This document shows positions 36,206 to 45,040 of a stretch of DNA of 47,801 bases, in pieces. Source of the stretch: Halieaceae bacterium UBA4452 (GTDB lineage Bacteria; Pseudomonadota; Gammaproteobacteria; Pseudomonadales; Halieaceae). Location: assembly GCA_002389505.1 (NCBI GenBank), contig DGPA01000026.1, positions 52,245-100,045 on the forward strand, in the 5' to 3' direction. Below the pieces are notes generated by a model. It saw only the letters and a program-made list of their open reading frames with translations, had not been told where the DNA came from and did no database searches. Each line of letters starts with the position of its first letter. The first letter of the stretch is position 1. The position numbers and the translations under genes were made by a program.

Positions 36206-36584
36206 ATTTCACTACCTTTAACGCAGGGCGTAAGCGCTCGGGAGGCTGTGCTTTGCTAGGTGGCGGCTCTGGAGGCGGCTCATCATCGAAGATCATGCCC
36301 TGACCGTTCTCCCGGGCGTAAATCCCCATGATCGATTCAATAGGCGCATAAATATCGATGGGCTGTCCACCAAAGCGACCGTTAAAAGTCACCGCATCAT
36401 TGGCCATTTGCAAACTAACGACCGCGGTCGGTGAAATATTTAAAACTATTTGCCCATCGCTCACGTACGCGGTGGGCACCACAACACCCAGACCATTGGC
36501 GTCAACGAGCAGATGGGGCGTGCAGTCGTTATCGACAATCCATTCATAAATGGCTCGGATAATATAAGGTCGACTTGAGGTCAC
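36204..36584 (-). CDS. sspB: ClpXP specificity-enhancing factor SspB
   Basis: Adaptor that delivers ssrA-tagged proteins to ClpXP. The 126 aa protein begins with the conserved YIIRAIYEWIVDN, has CTPHLLVDANG near 21, and NGRFGGQPIDIYAP in the tag-binding domain. A Pro-rich linker (EPPPEPPP) leads to the C-terminal ClpX-docking peptide LRPALKVVK. It starts with GTG at 36584, 15 bases after sspA, so the two are co-transcribed. Confidence 0.96.
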   Translation of the reverse strand: MTSSRPYIIRAIYEWIVDNDCTPHLLVDANGLGVVVPTAYVSDGQIVLNISPTAVVSLQMANDAVTFNGRFGGQPIDIYAPIESIMGIYARENGQGMIFDDEPPPEPPPSKAQPPERLRPALKVVK

Positions 36585-36599
36585 GCGGCAATGACGCCC

Positions 36600-37250
36600 C
36601 TAGGGGCGCATCTCTCGCTCTTGAATAGACAAACTTTCCATAAACGCCTCGCGCCTAAATAGTCTATCCATGTAGTCCAGCAACGGTTTGGACTGCTTGC
36701 TGGGTCGAATGTCAACTCCGAGGAACGGTAGACGCCACAAGATAGGCGCAATACAACAATCAACGAGCGTGAACTCGTCGCTCATAAAGAACGGTTTTTC
36801 AGCAAAAACAGGCGCAATCGCCGACAAGCTTTCCCGTAACTCCTTCGCCGATTTCTTTATCACGTTGTCTGAGCGAGAGTTTTGGATGGCATCCACCAAA
36901 GAACACCAATCTCGCTCAATGCGATACATGAACTGACGACTTTCTGCCCGGGCAACGGGGTAAACCGGCAGTAATGGGGGATGAGGAAACCGTTCATCGA
37001 GGTACTCCATCATCACTTTGCTCTCATAGAGCGCTAGGTCGCGATCCACCAAGGTGGGCATCGTATTGTAGGGATTAAAATCAGCTAGCTCCCTGGGTGA
37101 AACGCCATTATCTGACTCGACAAGATCGACAGTGACGCCTTTTTCGGCAAGTACAATTCTCACCCTGTGGCTATAGTGGCTACTACTATCAGAAAATAGG
37201 GTCATTGATGACCGTTTGGACACAACGGCCGAGTTGTCGTCAGATTTCAT
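36600..37250 (-). CDS. sspA: Stringent starvation protein A (GST-fold RNA polymerase-associated)
   Basis: RNA-polymerase-associated protein with a glutathione-S-transferase fold, involved in starvation and acid tolerance. The 216 aa protein shows MTLFSDSSSHYSHRVRIVLAEKG at residues 16-38, matching the SspA N-domain, and the C-terminal helical domain. The ATG at 37250 follows GGAG at seven bases; the resulting 15-residue pre-extension is similar in length to that of E. coli and Pseudomonas proteins. It lies upstream of sspB and downstream of the bc1 genes. Confidence 0.95.
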   Translation of the reverse strand: MKSDDNSAVVSKRSSMTLFSDSSSHYSHRVRIVLAEKGVTVDLVESDNGVSPRELADFNPYNTMPTLVDRDLALYESKVMMEYLDERFPHPPLLPVYPVARAESRQFMYRIERDWCSLVDAIQNSRSDNVIKKSAKELRESLSAIAPVFAEKPFFMSDEFTLVDCCIAPILWRLPFLGVDIRPSKQSKPLLDYMDRLFRREAFMESLSIQEREMRP

Positions 37251-37345
37251 TCCGTTTCTCCGAATGCCCGAGGGCAGGATGGTAAGGGCAAGATAGTGAT
37301 CAACAGTATATCACGCCCTTGTTCGAGCTCCGAGAACACCGCTAC

Positions 37346-39376
37346 TTAGTGAACATCTTTCCAGTATTCACGGTTCAGCAGCCAGGCAAAAACGAAGAAA
37401 ATCACGAGGAATAGCAGTACATATATCCCCATACGCTGGCGCTGTGTTTTCATGGGCTCAGCCGTGTAAGCAAGGAAATTGACGAGGTCGTAAATGGCTG
37501 CATCAAACTCTGCTGGCGGCATGAATCCCGCCGCTGCAATTTCCAGGCGCCCACAAGGCTCGTTCATGGCAGCCTCTGACATCGATGAATCTAACTCATC
37601 ACTGCCAGCGCCATGCCCAGCAGCACAGGCAGGCATTCCCTGCAGCTCCATGAGCACATGGGGCATGCCCACATCCGGAAACACTTTGTTGTTGACGCCA
37701 TAGGGCCTGTTTTTATCCTCATAAAAGGTGCGTAAATAGGTGTACAGCCACTCGGGCTGACGGGCACGTGAGATAAGCGTCAAGTCGGGTGGTGTCGCAC
37801 CGAACCATACCTTGGCGTTGGCTTTATCCATGGCGTTATCCATGAGTGAGCCGATTTTTATTTCCGGATCGAACAACAGATTAGCCTTGTACAGATCTTC
37901 CGGGACGTCAAGGTCTCGCGCCACTCGGTTGTAGCGGGAGTACTGTAACGAATGGCATCCCATACAGTAGTTAGCGTACAACGCCACGCCGCGCTGTAGA
38001 GAAGGTTTGTCCGTGGGGTCTGCGTTAAAGTCATCACAGGGTATGGTGCCACAATCGAACTGCGACTCGGCGCCTACGGCCTTGAGGGGCAGCGCCGTCA
38101 GCATGGCAATGATGGCCAACGTTCCCAGGCTTTGCCACCAACGCAATCCACCATCCATGGTCACGCGCTCGGGCACCGGCTTGTTTTTGTCCATGGTTGA
38201 CCAAATAGGCATGCCCAAGAAAAAGAAGAAGTAAAAAATAGCGCAGATTTGCGCGAGGAACGTCCGCTCTGGCGTTGGACTCTTCACCCCTAATACACCC
38301 AAAATCAAAAAACTGGCCACGAACAACAGCAACATAGCGCGGTTGACCATGCCCCGGTAGCGCCAAGATTTGACTTCACAACGATCCAGCCAAGGTAAGG
38401 CAAAAGGAATAGCCACCGAAGCGGCAAAGAAGACGAAGCCCCAAAATTTATCGGGCACCGCCCGCAGCACGGAGTAAAACGGCGTGAAGTACCACACAGG
38501 GGCAATGTGCGCAGGGGTTTTTAATGCGTTCGCCTCTTCAAAGTTGGCATACTCCAAGAAATAGCCGGACATTTCAGGAGCAAAGAAAATGACGGCGCAG
38601 AAAAAGAACAAAAAGACAGCGATTCCCTGAATATCGTGTACCGAATAATAGGGATGAAATTTAATGCCATCGAGAGGGATGCCGTTCTCATCTTTTTTCT
38701 TTTTGATTTCAACGCCGTCGGGGTTGTTAGAACCCACCTCGTGCAGGGCTAGAATATGCAGCACCACAAGGGCTAATAGAACAATAGGCAAAGCGACAAC
38801 GTGGAGTGCAAAAAAACGGTTTAGCGTGATCCCAGAAATGAGGTAGTCACCTCGGATCCAAGTAACGATATCCTCACCCACAACAGGGATGGCACCAAAC
38901 AGTGAAATGATCACTTGGGCCCCCCAATAAGACATTTGTCCCCAGGGCAAGACATAACCCACAAAAGCCTCGGCCATCAAGACAACAAAAATAAGCATGC
39001 CAAAGACCCAGAGCAACTCTCGAGGCTTCTTATAGGAACCGTAGAGCAGCGCGCGCATCATGTGCAGATAGACCACGACAAAAAAGGCTGAGGCACCGGT
39101 GGAATGCATGTAACGGAGCAACCAACCGTAGTCGACGTCGCGCATGATGTACTCAACGGACGCAAACGCTTCTTCCGCCGAGGGGGTGTAATTCATGGTC
39201 AGCCAGATACCCGTCAACAGTTGATTAACCAGTACTAACAGCGCGAAAACACCGAAGAAGTACCAGAGATTGAAGTTCTTGGGCGCGTAATATTCGCCCA
39301 TATGCGTGTTCCACGTTCGCGTGAGGGGTAATCGCTCGTCAATCCACCCCACTAATCCAGTCAAAGCCTTATTCAT
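37346..39376 (-). CDS. Cytochrome b / cytochrome c1 fusion of the bc1 complex
   Basis: Quinol:cytochrome c oxidoreductase subunits, read as one 676-codon frame. Residues 1-406 are cytochrome b: eight membrane helices, haem ligands His91, His105, His192 and His207, and PVWY in place of PEWY, a variant reported in beta/gamma-proteobacteria. From residue 407 begins cytochrome c1, with its own signal-like helix (407-437, ending KAVGA), CMGCH at 471-475 and a C-terminal anchor helix. No stop separates the parts; an internal ATG (38158) at the junction has no good ribosome site. It resembles fbcH of Bradyrhizobium, whose precursor is cleaved by signal peptidase. It overlaps petA by one base (TAATG). 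Confidence 0.93.
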   Translation of the reverse strand: MNKALTGLVGWIDERLPLTRTWNTHMGEYYAPKNFNLWYFFGVFALLVLVNQLLTGIWLTMNYTPSAEEAFASVEYIMRDVDYGWLLRYMHSTGASAFFVVVYLHMMRALLYGSYKKPRELLWVFGMLIFVVLMAEAFVGYVLPWGQMSYWGAQVIISLFGAIPVVGEDIVTWIRGDYLISGITLNRFFALHVVALPIVLLALVVLHILALHEVGSNNPDGVEIKKKKDENGIPLDGIKFHPYYSVHDIQGIAVFLFFFCAVIFFAPEMSGYFLEYANFEEANALKTPAHIAPVWYFTPFYSVLRAVPDKFWGFVFFAASVAIPFALPWLDRCEVKSWRYRGMVNRAMLLLFVASFLILGVLGVKSPTPERTFLAQICAIFYFFFFLGMPIWSTMDKNKPVPERVTMDGGLRWWQSLGTLAIIAMLTALPLKAVGAESQFDCGTIPCDDFNADPTDKPSLQRGVALYANYCMGCHSLQYSRYNRVARDLDVPEDLYKANLLFDPEIKIGSLMDNAMDKANAKVWFGATPPDLTLISRARQPEWLYTYLRTFYEDKNRPYGVNNKVFPDVGMPHVLMELQGMPACAAGHGAGSDELDSSMSEAAMNEPCGRLEIAAAGFMPPAEFDAAIYDLVNFLAYTAEPMKTQRQRMGIYVLLFLVIFFVFAWLLNREYWKDVH

Positions 39377-40005
39377 TACGCAGCCTCCGCATCAACGCCA
39401 ACAATGAGTACGTTGTCGCTTTCAAATGTGTAGGGGGGAACCACTAGGTTAGCCGACGCGGGGACACCTTTGTACACGCGTCCGGCAAGATCAAATTTTG
39501 AGCCATGGCAGGGACAGAAGAAGCCTCCTAGCCATTCGTCACCGCCCATATCGGGGGCACCCACCTCAGGTCGATATTTCGGGGCGCACCCCAGATGGGT
39601 ACACAAACCGACGATGACCAATAGTTCAGGGCGAAGCGAGCGACCTTCCCCAGCAATATAGCTAGGCTGGTCAGCGGTTGCTGAATCAGGGTCTTTTAAC
39701 TGCCCGTCAAGCTTTGCAAGATCGGTCACCTGAGACGGGCTGCGACGAAGCACATAAACAGGCTGACCACGCCACTCGACCACGACCATTTGACCGGGCT
39801 CTAACTTGCCGATGTCGGCCTTGACCGGGGCGCCCGCGGCTTTTGCCTTCTCAGAGGGGTTCCAGGATCCTAAAAAGGGGGTCGCCACACCAACGGCTCC
39901 GACCAAACCGACCGCAGAGGTGGCTGCAGTCAAAAATCGCCGCCGAGTCTGACTCGACGCTAACTCACTGGTCTGAACATCTGTAGAAGTGCTGCTCTCG
40001 CTCAT
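39376..40005 (-). CDS. petA: Ubiquinol-cytochrome c reductase Rieske iron-sulfur subunit
   Basis: Carries the 2Fe-2S cluster that takes electrons from ubiquinol. The 209 aa protein has an N-terminal twin-arginine-like signal (RRRFLTAATSAVG) acting as a membrane anchor, and the cluster-binding boxes CTHLGC (Cys135, His137, Cys140) and CPCHGS (Cys164, Cys166, His167). It is the first gene of the bc1 operon, with a promoter at 40116-40144 and a leader of roughly 100 bases. Confidence 0.97.
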   Translation of the reverse strand: MSESSTSTDVQTSELASSQTRRRFLTAATSAVGLVGAVGVATPFLGSWNPSEKAKAAGAPVKADIGKLEPGQMVVVEWRGQPVYVLRRSPSQVTDLAKLDGQLKDPDSATADQPSYIAGEGRSLRPELLVIVGLCTHLGCAPKYRPEVGAPDMGGDEWLGGFFCPCHGSKFDLAGRVYKGVPASANLVVPPYTFESDNVLIVGVDAEAA

Positions 40006-40115
40006 CTAAGCGGTCTCCGGATGTGGGGGAAAACCCCCGGCCAGCGCATTCCTCGCTGACTGGGGCAAAAGCTTTGCGGATCAGGCTAAAATGACCTGCA
40101 AAATAATCAGCGCGC

Positions 40116-40144
40116 AGTATAAAAGTATGGACGCATAGCAGCAA
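40116..40144 (-). promoter_or_regulatory. Candidate sigma70 promoter of the bc1 operon
   Basis: TTGCTG and TATACT separated by 17 bases; the -10 matches five of six positions and the -35 three. It lies about 110 bases upstream of petA in an otherwise empty 289-base gap. Confidence 0.5.
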
Positions 40145-40250
40145 GCCGTGGGGCCTAAACAAGCGCTAAAACCCTCGGTTTACGTCGGAAAATATTGGCA
40201 AAACCGCTACAGTTGACGAAAACACACCCTGACGGCTGTCACTGAGACAG

Positions 40251-40272
40251 AAAAAAACCGGCTGTCGCCGGC
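40251..40272 (-). terminator. Intrinsic terminator after rpsI
   Basis: On the minus strand GCCGGC-GACA-GCCGG forms a compact GC stem with a four-base loop, followed by seven T residues. It separates the rplM-rpsI unit from petA. Confidence 0.82.
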
Positions 40273-40294
40273 TTCCTCTCTTCTAGCGCAGGAT

Positions 40295-40687
40295 TTAACG
40301 CTTTGAGAACTGCGGACGACGACGCGCTTTGCGCAAACCCACTTTTTTGCGCTCGACTTCACGTGCATCTCGAGTCACGAACCCCGCAGCACGCAGCGCA
40401 GGGCGCAACGATTCATCATAATCCATCAGTGCCCGTGTCAATCCGTGGCGTATAGCACCCGCTTGACCGAAACTACCGCCGCCCGCCACGGTGATATTGG
40501 CATCAAACTTGTCGTTCATGTCCGCGAGTTCAAGGGGCTGACGCACAATCATTCGCGCCACTTCCCGGCCGAAATACTCATCGAGGGTGCGGCCATTAAC
40601 CGTGATATTGCCACTGCCGCCCTTGAGGAATACGCGGGCAGTCGATGTCTTGCGACGACCGGTACCATAATAGTGTGCTGTAGCCAT
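40295..40687 (-). CDS. rpsI: 30S ribosomal protein S9
   Basis: Small-subunit protein whose C-terminal tail reaches the P site. The length of 130 aa equals E. coli S9. It shows YYGTGRRKTSTARVFLKGG at the N-terminus, GQAGAIRHGLTRAL near 76, and the basic KARRRPQFSKR tail. It follows rplM by ten bases in the universal L13-S9 operon. Confidence 0.98.
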   Translation of the reverse strand: MATAHYYGTGRRKTSTARVFLKGGSGNITVNGRTLDEYFGREVARMIVRQPLELADMNDKFDANITVAGGGSFGQAGAIRHGLTRALMDYDESLRPALRAAGFVTRDAREVERKKVGLRKARRRPQFSKR

Positions 40688-40697
40688 CGTGTTCTCC

Positions 40698-41126
40698 TCA
40701 AATACTCAGTGAGTGCGGCTGTTGTGCAGTGTGGGGATGTTCGGGACCTGCGTAGACTTTCAATTTTCTGAACATGGCGCGACCGAGCGGGTTGCGGGGC
40801 AGCATGCCCTTTACAGCGCGCTGAAGAATACGCTCAGGGGCTCGCTCGAGCAGCTTGTCAAAGCTGAAAGATTTTAAACCACCCGGGTAACCAGTGTGGT
40901 GGTGGTACATTTTGTCAGTCTGCTTGTTACCCGTCACCCGGATCTTCTCACAGTTGACGACGACAATGTAATCGCCCATGTCCATGTGCGGCGTGTATTC
41001 GGGCTTGTGTTTACCCCGGAGACGGTGTGCTATTTCAGCCGCTAATCGGCCCAGTGTCTTGTTATCCGCATCGACAACATACCAGTCATGGTGTACGTCG
41101 CTCGCTTTAGCGCTAAAGGTTTTCAT
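40698..41126 (-). CDS. rplM: 50S ribosomal protein L13
   Basis: Early-assembly large-subunit protein, 142 aa as in E. coli. It contains WYVVDADNKTLGRLA near the start, GDYIVVVNCEKIRVTGNK in the middle, and MLPRNPLGRAMFRKLKVY. A promoter lies at 41169-41197; the roughly 40-base leader lacks an obvious ribosome site, which may matter because L13 in E. coli autoregulates through its leader. It follows zapE on the same strand. Confidence 0.98.
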   Translation of the reverse strand: MKTFSAKASDVHHDWYVVDADNKTLGRLAAEIAHRLRGKHKPEYTPHMDMGDYIVVVNCEKIRVTGNKQTDKMYHHHTGYPGGLKSFSFDKLLERAPERILQRAVKGMLPRNPLGRAMFRKLKVYAGPEHPHTAQQPHSLSI

Positions 41127-41168
41127 AGTTTGGAAGCCTATGTCGTGGCCATATTTACAGGAGCGCGG

Positions 41169-41197
41169 ATGTTACTGGAAGGAACCGTGGGTTTCAA
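41169..41197 (-). promoter_or_regulatory. Sigma70-type promoter of rplM-rpsI
   Basis: TTGAAA and TAACAT with a 17-base spacer, matching five and four of six positions. It lies in the 88-base gap between zapE and rplM. Confidence 0.55.
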
Positions 41198-41214
41198 CCG
41201 CGAATTATTACCGC

Positions 41215-42312
41215 TCACGGCCGATGTTCCTGGGCGAGGTATTCCGTGGATTGCATCTCCCGTAGACGTGACAGGGTTCGCTCAAACTCAAACGCCAACT
41301 TACCCCCGGTATACAGGCCCTCAAGGGGCGCCTCGGCGGTCACAATCAATTTCACTGAGCGGTCATAAAACTCATCGACCAGATTGACGAATCGGCGCGC
41401 AGCATCCTCGGAGCTGCTGTCCATCACCGGAATATTTTGTAACATTATGGTGTGGAATACGCGCCCTAATTCGATGAAATCACTGGCGCTACGGGGCTTC
41501 CGGCATAATTCATCGAAATCTAACCAAGCAATCCCCTCAACGGTTCTGTGCAGAGCAACGGGCCGATGGTTGATGTCAATAACTGCGCTATTGCCCTCAT
41601 TCCCGTTAGACAGCGCGTTGAAGGCATTATTGAGTGCCCGCTCTGCCTGCGCATCGAGTGGCGAGTGGAACAACTCGGCCTGTGTCAGCGTGCGCAGCCG
41701 ATAATCAAACCCTGAGTCGACATTAACCACGTGAGTAAACCGCTCAATAAGCGCAATGGCTGGCAGAAAGCGACGGCGCTGCAATCCATCGCGGTACAAG
41801 GCCTGAGGCTCGATATTTGACGTCGCCACCAGCGTTACACCCCGAGCAAACAATGCCTCCATCAGACTGCCCAAGAGCATGGCATCGGCGATATCGCTGA
41901 CAAAAAACTCGTCGAAACACACCACAATGGCCTCCGCAGAGAGTCGATCTGCGACGATGTTCAAGGGATTTTTCTGACCCGACAATTCGGTAAGCTCGCG
42001 GTGTACCCGCTGCATAAATCGATGAAAATGAACGCGCAATTTACGCTCAACGGGTAAACTGTTGAAGAACATATCAACGAGATACGTTTTCCCACGTCCA
42101 ACGCCACCCCAGAAATACAAGCCGCACTCAGGTTCTCGTTGCGCACCAAAAAAACGCCTTAACTGTCCACCCAAACCCACCCCGCGACTATCGCGTTCAA
42201 TCAGGCGCTCATAAAGGTCCTGTAGTAAGACCACGGCTTGGGATTGTGCCTCATCGGCGACAAAGCCTGGGCGCTGTAAATCCTGTCTGTAGCATTGTAA
42301 GGGGGTCAGCAT
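41215..42312 (-). CDS. zapE: Cell division AFG1-like ATPase ZapE
   Basis: AAA+-type ATPase that in E. coli associates with the Z ring under low oxygen or at high temperature. The 365 aa protein has Walker A GGVGRGKT at residues 69-76, Walker B VVCFDEFF, and the conserved DQLSLPYR-like block here as WLDFDELCRKPRSASDFIEL. It starts at the ATG at 42312 and ends 88 bases before rplM, the usual gammaproteobacterial neighbour. Confidence 0.94.
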   Translation of the reverse strand: MLTPLQCYRQDLQRPGFVADEAQSQAVVLLQDLYERLIERDSRGVGLGGQLRRFFGAQREPECGLYFWGGVGRGKTYLVDMFFNSLPVERKLRVHFHRFMQRVHRELTELSGQKNPLNIVADRLSAEAIVVCFDEFFVSDIADAMLLGSLMEALFARGVTLVATSNIEPQALYRDGLQRRRFLPAIALIERFTHVVNVDSGFDYRLRTLTQAELFHSPLDAQAERALNNAFNALSNGNEGNSAVIDINHRPVALHRTVEGIAWLDFDELCRKPRSASDFIELGRVFHTIMLQNIPVMDSSSEDAARRFVNLVDEFYDRSVKLIVTAEAPLEGLYTGGKLAFEFERTLSRLREMQSTEYLAQEHRP

Positions 42313-42582
42313 GGTTCGACCTATCCGGGGGACAATAAGGGCACAATCCGACCACTGCTACAGCGCTGGTGCCGCGCCTGGTAACACCGCTAATGGCAGC
42401 GCCATGACAACGGCCCATGACAGCGGTTCGCTCGTCTGTTCCGAAACTGTAGCGAGACTACTCCTTTTACGCAAATCTACGCCCATCAAAGCCACAGATT
42501 TGCCAAACAGGTTGGCAGTGCAAGCCATTTGAGGGTTACAATCAGCCCTGACTGGGACAAACTACCGTGGAGTAGAGCCAAT

Positions 42583-43086
42583 ATGCCCTCAACCCTTATT
42601 TTAGTGGCTGGTGTCGTGATTGCATTGGGTGCAGGACTTGCTGCTGGTTGGGTGCTTGCCAGTAGCAAGCGCAGCAAGCGCGATGTCATCATTGACTTAG
42701 AAACCCGCTTGGATCGGGCTCTGGAGAGCCGTGCCGATTACGAGGCGGATGTCGCCGACCATTTTGCCGAAACGGCGCAACTGCTCGAGAAACTGACCAA
42801 CGACTACCGGGCGGTTTATCATCACTTGGCGGCGGGGGCCGATAAACTGTGTGATGGTGACGTCATCATTGAGGCCCCTGCGCTTGGGGCGCCTAATCCC
42901 GATACTGAAATACCGATACAACGGGTGGATTCTATGCAACCCCTCGACTACGCTCCGCGGAAGACGGCTGACGAACAAGGCCAGCTGTCAGAGACCTTTG
43001 GCATGGAAAAAAATGGAGAGCAGAGCGCCTTCGCTGCCGATCAAGTGGTTACCCCCTTTACCGCCGAGGCAAAAAAAACCGGCTAA
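42583..43086 (+). CDS. zapG: ZapG/YhcB family inner-membrane protein (DUF1043)
   Basis: Envelope and division-associated protein of 167 aa. It has one N-terminal membrane helix (LILVAGVVIALGAGLAAGWVL) followed by a coiled-coil segment to about residue 100 and a low-complexity tail. The family motif is visible in ETAQLLEKLTNDYRAVYHHLA. I start at the ATG at 42583, after GGAG, rather than at the upstream 42529 whose extra residues precede the helix without a signal. It diverges from zapE across a 270-base gap and converges with the NIF3-family gene. Confidence 0.85.
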   Translation: MPSTLILVAGVVIALGAGLAAGWVLASSKRSKRDVIIDLETRLDRALESRADYEADVADHFAETAQLLEKLTNDYRAVYHHLAAGADKLCDGDVIIEAPALGAPNPDTEIPIQRVDSMQPLDYAPRKTADEQGQLSETFGMEKNGEQSAFAADQVVTPFTAEAKKTG

Positions 43087-43095
43087 TATTGGCCA

Positions 43096-43851
43096 CTAAG
43101 CGGGATTATCGATATCGATAAACTCATGCTCCAAGCCCAGTGTCTCTGCCAACCAACGGCCCACCGACTGGACTCCAAAGCGCTCGGTGGCGTGATGCCC
43201 AGCCGCAATAAAGCCAATTCCGCGCTCCCTAGCACTGTGAATAGTTTGCTCCGATACCTCTCCAGTAACAAACAGATCTGCCCCCCAATCTGCGGCCCTG
43301 TCGATGTATCCCTGTCCTCCTCCGGTACACCAGGCCACTTTTCGTACAAACCGCTCTCCCTCTGACAACACGGCGCGGTTGAGTATATGCTCAAGCTGCT
43401 GTGCTACTTCACTCTGGTTTTGTCCAGCCGGCAACGAGCCAACAAATAGCGGCAAACTCGGGTTGTCTGGCTCTACTGGGTGAAACTCAGTTATCCCCAA
43501 GGCGCGGCCTAGGCCTGCGTTGTTTCCCAGTGTTAGGTGGCTATCGAGGGGCAGGTGGTAGGCATACAGATTAATGTCGGCCTGAATCAGTGTTCGAATG
43601 CGGCGTGCCTTCATGCCGATCAGCTCAGGGGGCTCTGACTGCCAAAAGTAACCGTGGTGGACTAACACGGCGTCAGCGTTATGAGCCACTGCCGCATCAA
43701 GGAGAGCCTGACAGGCAGTGACGCCGGTCACCACCCGCGCAATGCTGTCGCGACCCTCCACCTGCAGGCCATTGGGACAATAATCCTGATACCGATGGGG
43801 TTGCAGTAGCTCACTAAGTGCCGTGGACAGCTGTTGTCGCGAAATAGGCAT
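43096..43851 (-). CDS. NIF3/DUF34 family metal-binding protein (YbgI-like)
   Basis: Conserved dinuclear-metal protein of uncertain function; the name GTP cyclohydrolase I type 2 homologue is historical. The 251 aa protein has the metal-site His65-His66 (VLVHHGYFW), YHLPLDSH near 98, and GHHATERFG near the C-terminus. It lies between zapG and degS, convergent with the first and divergent from the second by 75 bases. A NIF3-family gene sits close to algW in Pseudomonas too, as far as I recall. Confidence 0.9.
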   Translation of the reverse strand: MPISRQQLSTALSELLQPHRYQDYCPNGLQVEGRDSIARVVTGVTACQALLDAAVAHNADAVLVHHGYFWQSEPPELIGMKARRIRTLIQADINLYAYHLPLDSHLTLGNNAGLGRALGITEFHPVEPDNPSLPLFVGSLPAGQNQSEVAQQLEHILNRAVLSEGERFVRKVAWCTGGGQGYIDRAADWGADLFVTGEVSEQTIHSARERGIGFIAAGHHATERFGVQSVGRWLAETLGLEHEFIDIDNPA

Positions 43852-43926
43852 GGGGTCTCCAAAAAAAACGTCTCGTGGTACAGGTTATAAAGCGTTCAAT
43901 GTGTTTTACAATGCCGCAAAAGGAGA

Positions 43927-45039
43927 ATGGCTTTGAAGCATTATTTAATCGCACTTATTTGGCCCATCATAGTCGGTGTGCTGGCCGCTGTGTTAATTCT
44001 CGACCGGTGGGTGTTGCAAGAACCCCTATTGCAACACCGAAACACCAACCCTTCGAGCTATCGGGACGCGGTCGCCCAAGGCACGCCGTCGGTTGTAAAT
44101 ATTTACACAGCCAAACTGGTCGCCGAGCGTCGCAGTCCGCGTCTCAATGATCCATTTTTACGCCGGTTTTTGGGGCCAGCACAGGGCAATCAACGCCTCG
44201 AGCGATCATTGGGCTCTGGGGTCATTATGTCCGCCGACGGCCATGTCATTACCAATAATCATGTTATTGCTGAAGCCGACGCCATTCAGGTGCTACTTCA
44301 CGATGGCCGCTCCGCTAATGCTAGGGTGATTGGCACCGACCCTGACACCGATTTAGCCGTACTAAAAATTGATTTGCCCGGCCTCACTCCTGCGATACCT
44401 GCAGACTCCGACGCTATCAACGTCGGCGATGTCGTGCTCGCTATTGGCAACCCCTACGGTTTTGGTCACTCTGTGACGCAAGGTATCGTCTCAGGACTTG
44501 GCCGCTACGGACTACAATTGAGCGCCTATGAAGACTATATCCAGACCGATGCCAGCATTCATCTCGGTAACTCTGGGGGCGCGCTGATTGATAGTCGCGG
44601 CCAACTGGTCGGCATCAATACTGCTATCTACACCACTCAAAATCAGAATGCCCAAAGCAATGGTATCGGCATCAATCTCGCCACCCCGTCCAACCTAGCC
44701 ACCTTCGTTATGCAGGATATTATCAACTTCGGCACAGTGGTGAGAGGTTGGCTGGGAGTCAGCGTTGAGTTACTCATTAATCGCAACGACCAAGGTTTGC
44801 CCCGACAAGTATTGGTCATCTCAGGGCTGAGTGATGATGGACCGGCGGCGCGGGCTGGCATGCAGATGGGGGATATCATTACCACCATGAATGACGAGGT
44901 GGTGAGTGACGGTCGGGGTGCTATGCATGACATAGCGCGTTTGCGTCCCGGAGAAGTCATCCGGGTCACCGTTGAGCGCAACGGCCAGTCCATTGACTTA
45001 CAGGCGATTGTCGGCAGTCGCAGGCAAAGCAGCAGTTGA
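43927..45039 (+). CDS. degS: Periplasmic serine protease DegS/AlgW type
   Basis: Inner-membrane-anchored site-1 protease that cleaves the anti-sigma factor RseA/MucA when outer-membrane proteins misfold. The 370 aa protein has one N-terminal helix at about 7-26, a trypsin-like domain with His112, Asp142 and Ser216 (GNSGGAL), and a single C-terminal PDZ domain from about 275. One PDZ and a membrane anchor distinguish it from DegP/DegQ. The annotated ATG is too close to its AGGAG; an in-frame TTG at 43933 has better spacing. It ends one base from the convergent hisD. Confidence 0.93.
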   Translation: MALKHYLIALIWPIIVGVLAAVLILDRWVLQEPLLQHRNTNPSSYRDAVAQGTPSVVNIYTAKLVAERRSPRLNDPFLRRFLGPAQGNQRLERSLGSGVIMSADGHVITNNHVIAEADAIQVLLHDGRSANARVIGTDPDTDLAVLKIDLPGLTPAIPADSDAINVGDVVLAIGNPYGFGHSVTQGIVSGLGRYGLQLSAYEDYIQTDASIHLGNSGGALIDSRGQLVGINTAIYTTQNQNAQSNGIGINLATPSNLATFVMQDIINFGTVVRGWLGVSVELLINRNDQGLPRQVLVISGLSDDGPAARAGMQMGDIITTMNDEVVSDGRGAMHDIARLRPGEVIRVTVERNGQSIDLQAIVGSRRQSSS

Positions 45040-45040
45040 G

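Noticed and set aside
42512..42542. TTGGCA and TACAAT upstream of zapG as a promoter
   Set aside because: The spacer is 19 bases, longer than normal, so the pairing is doubtful.
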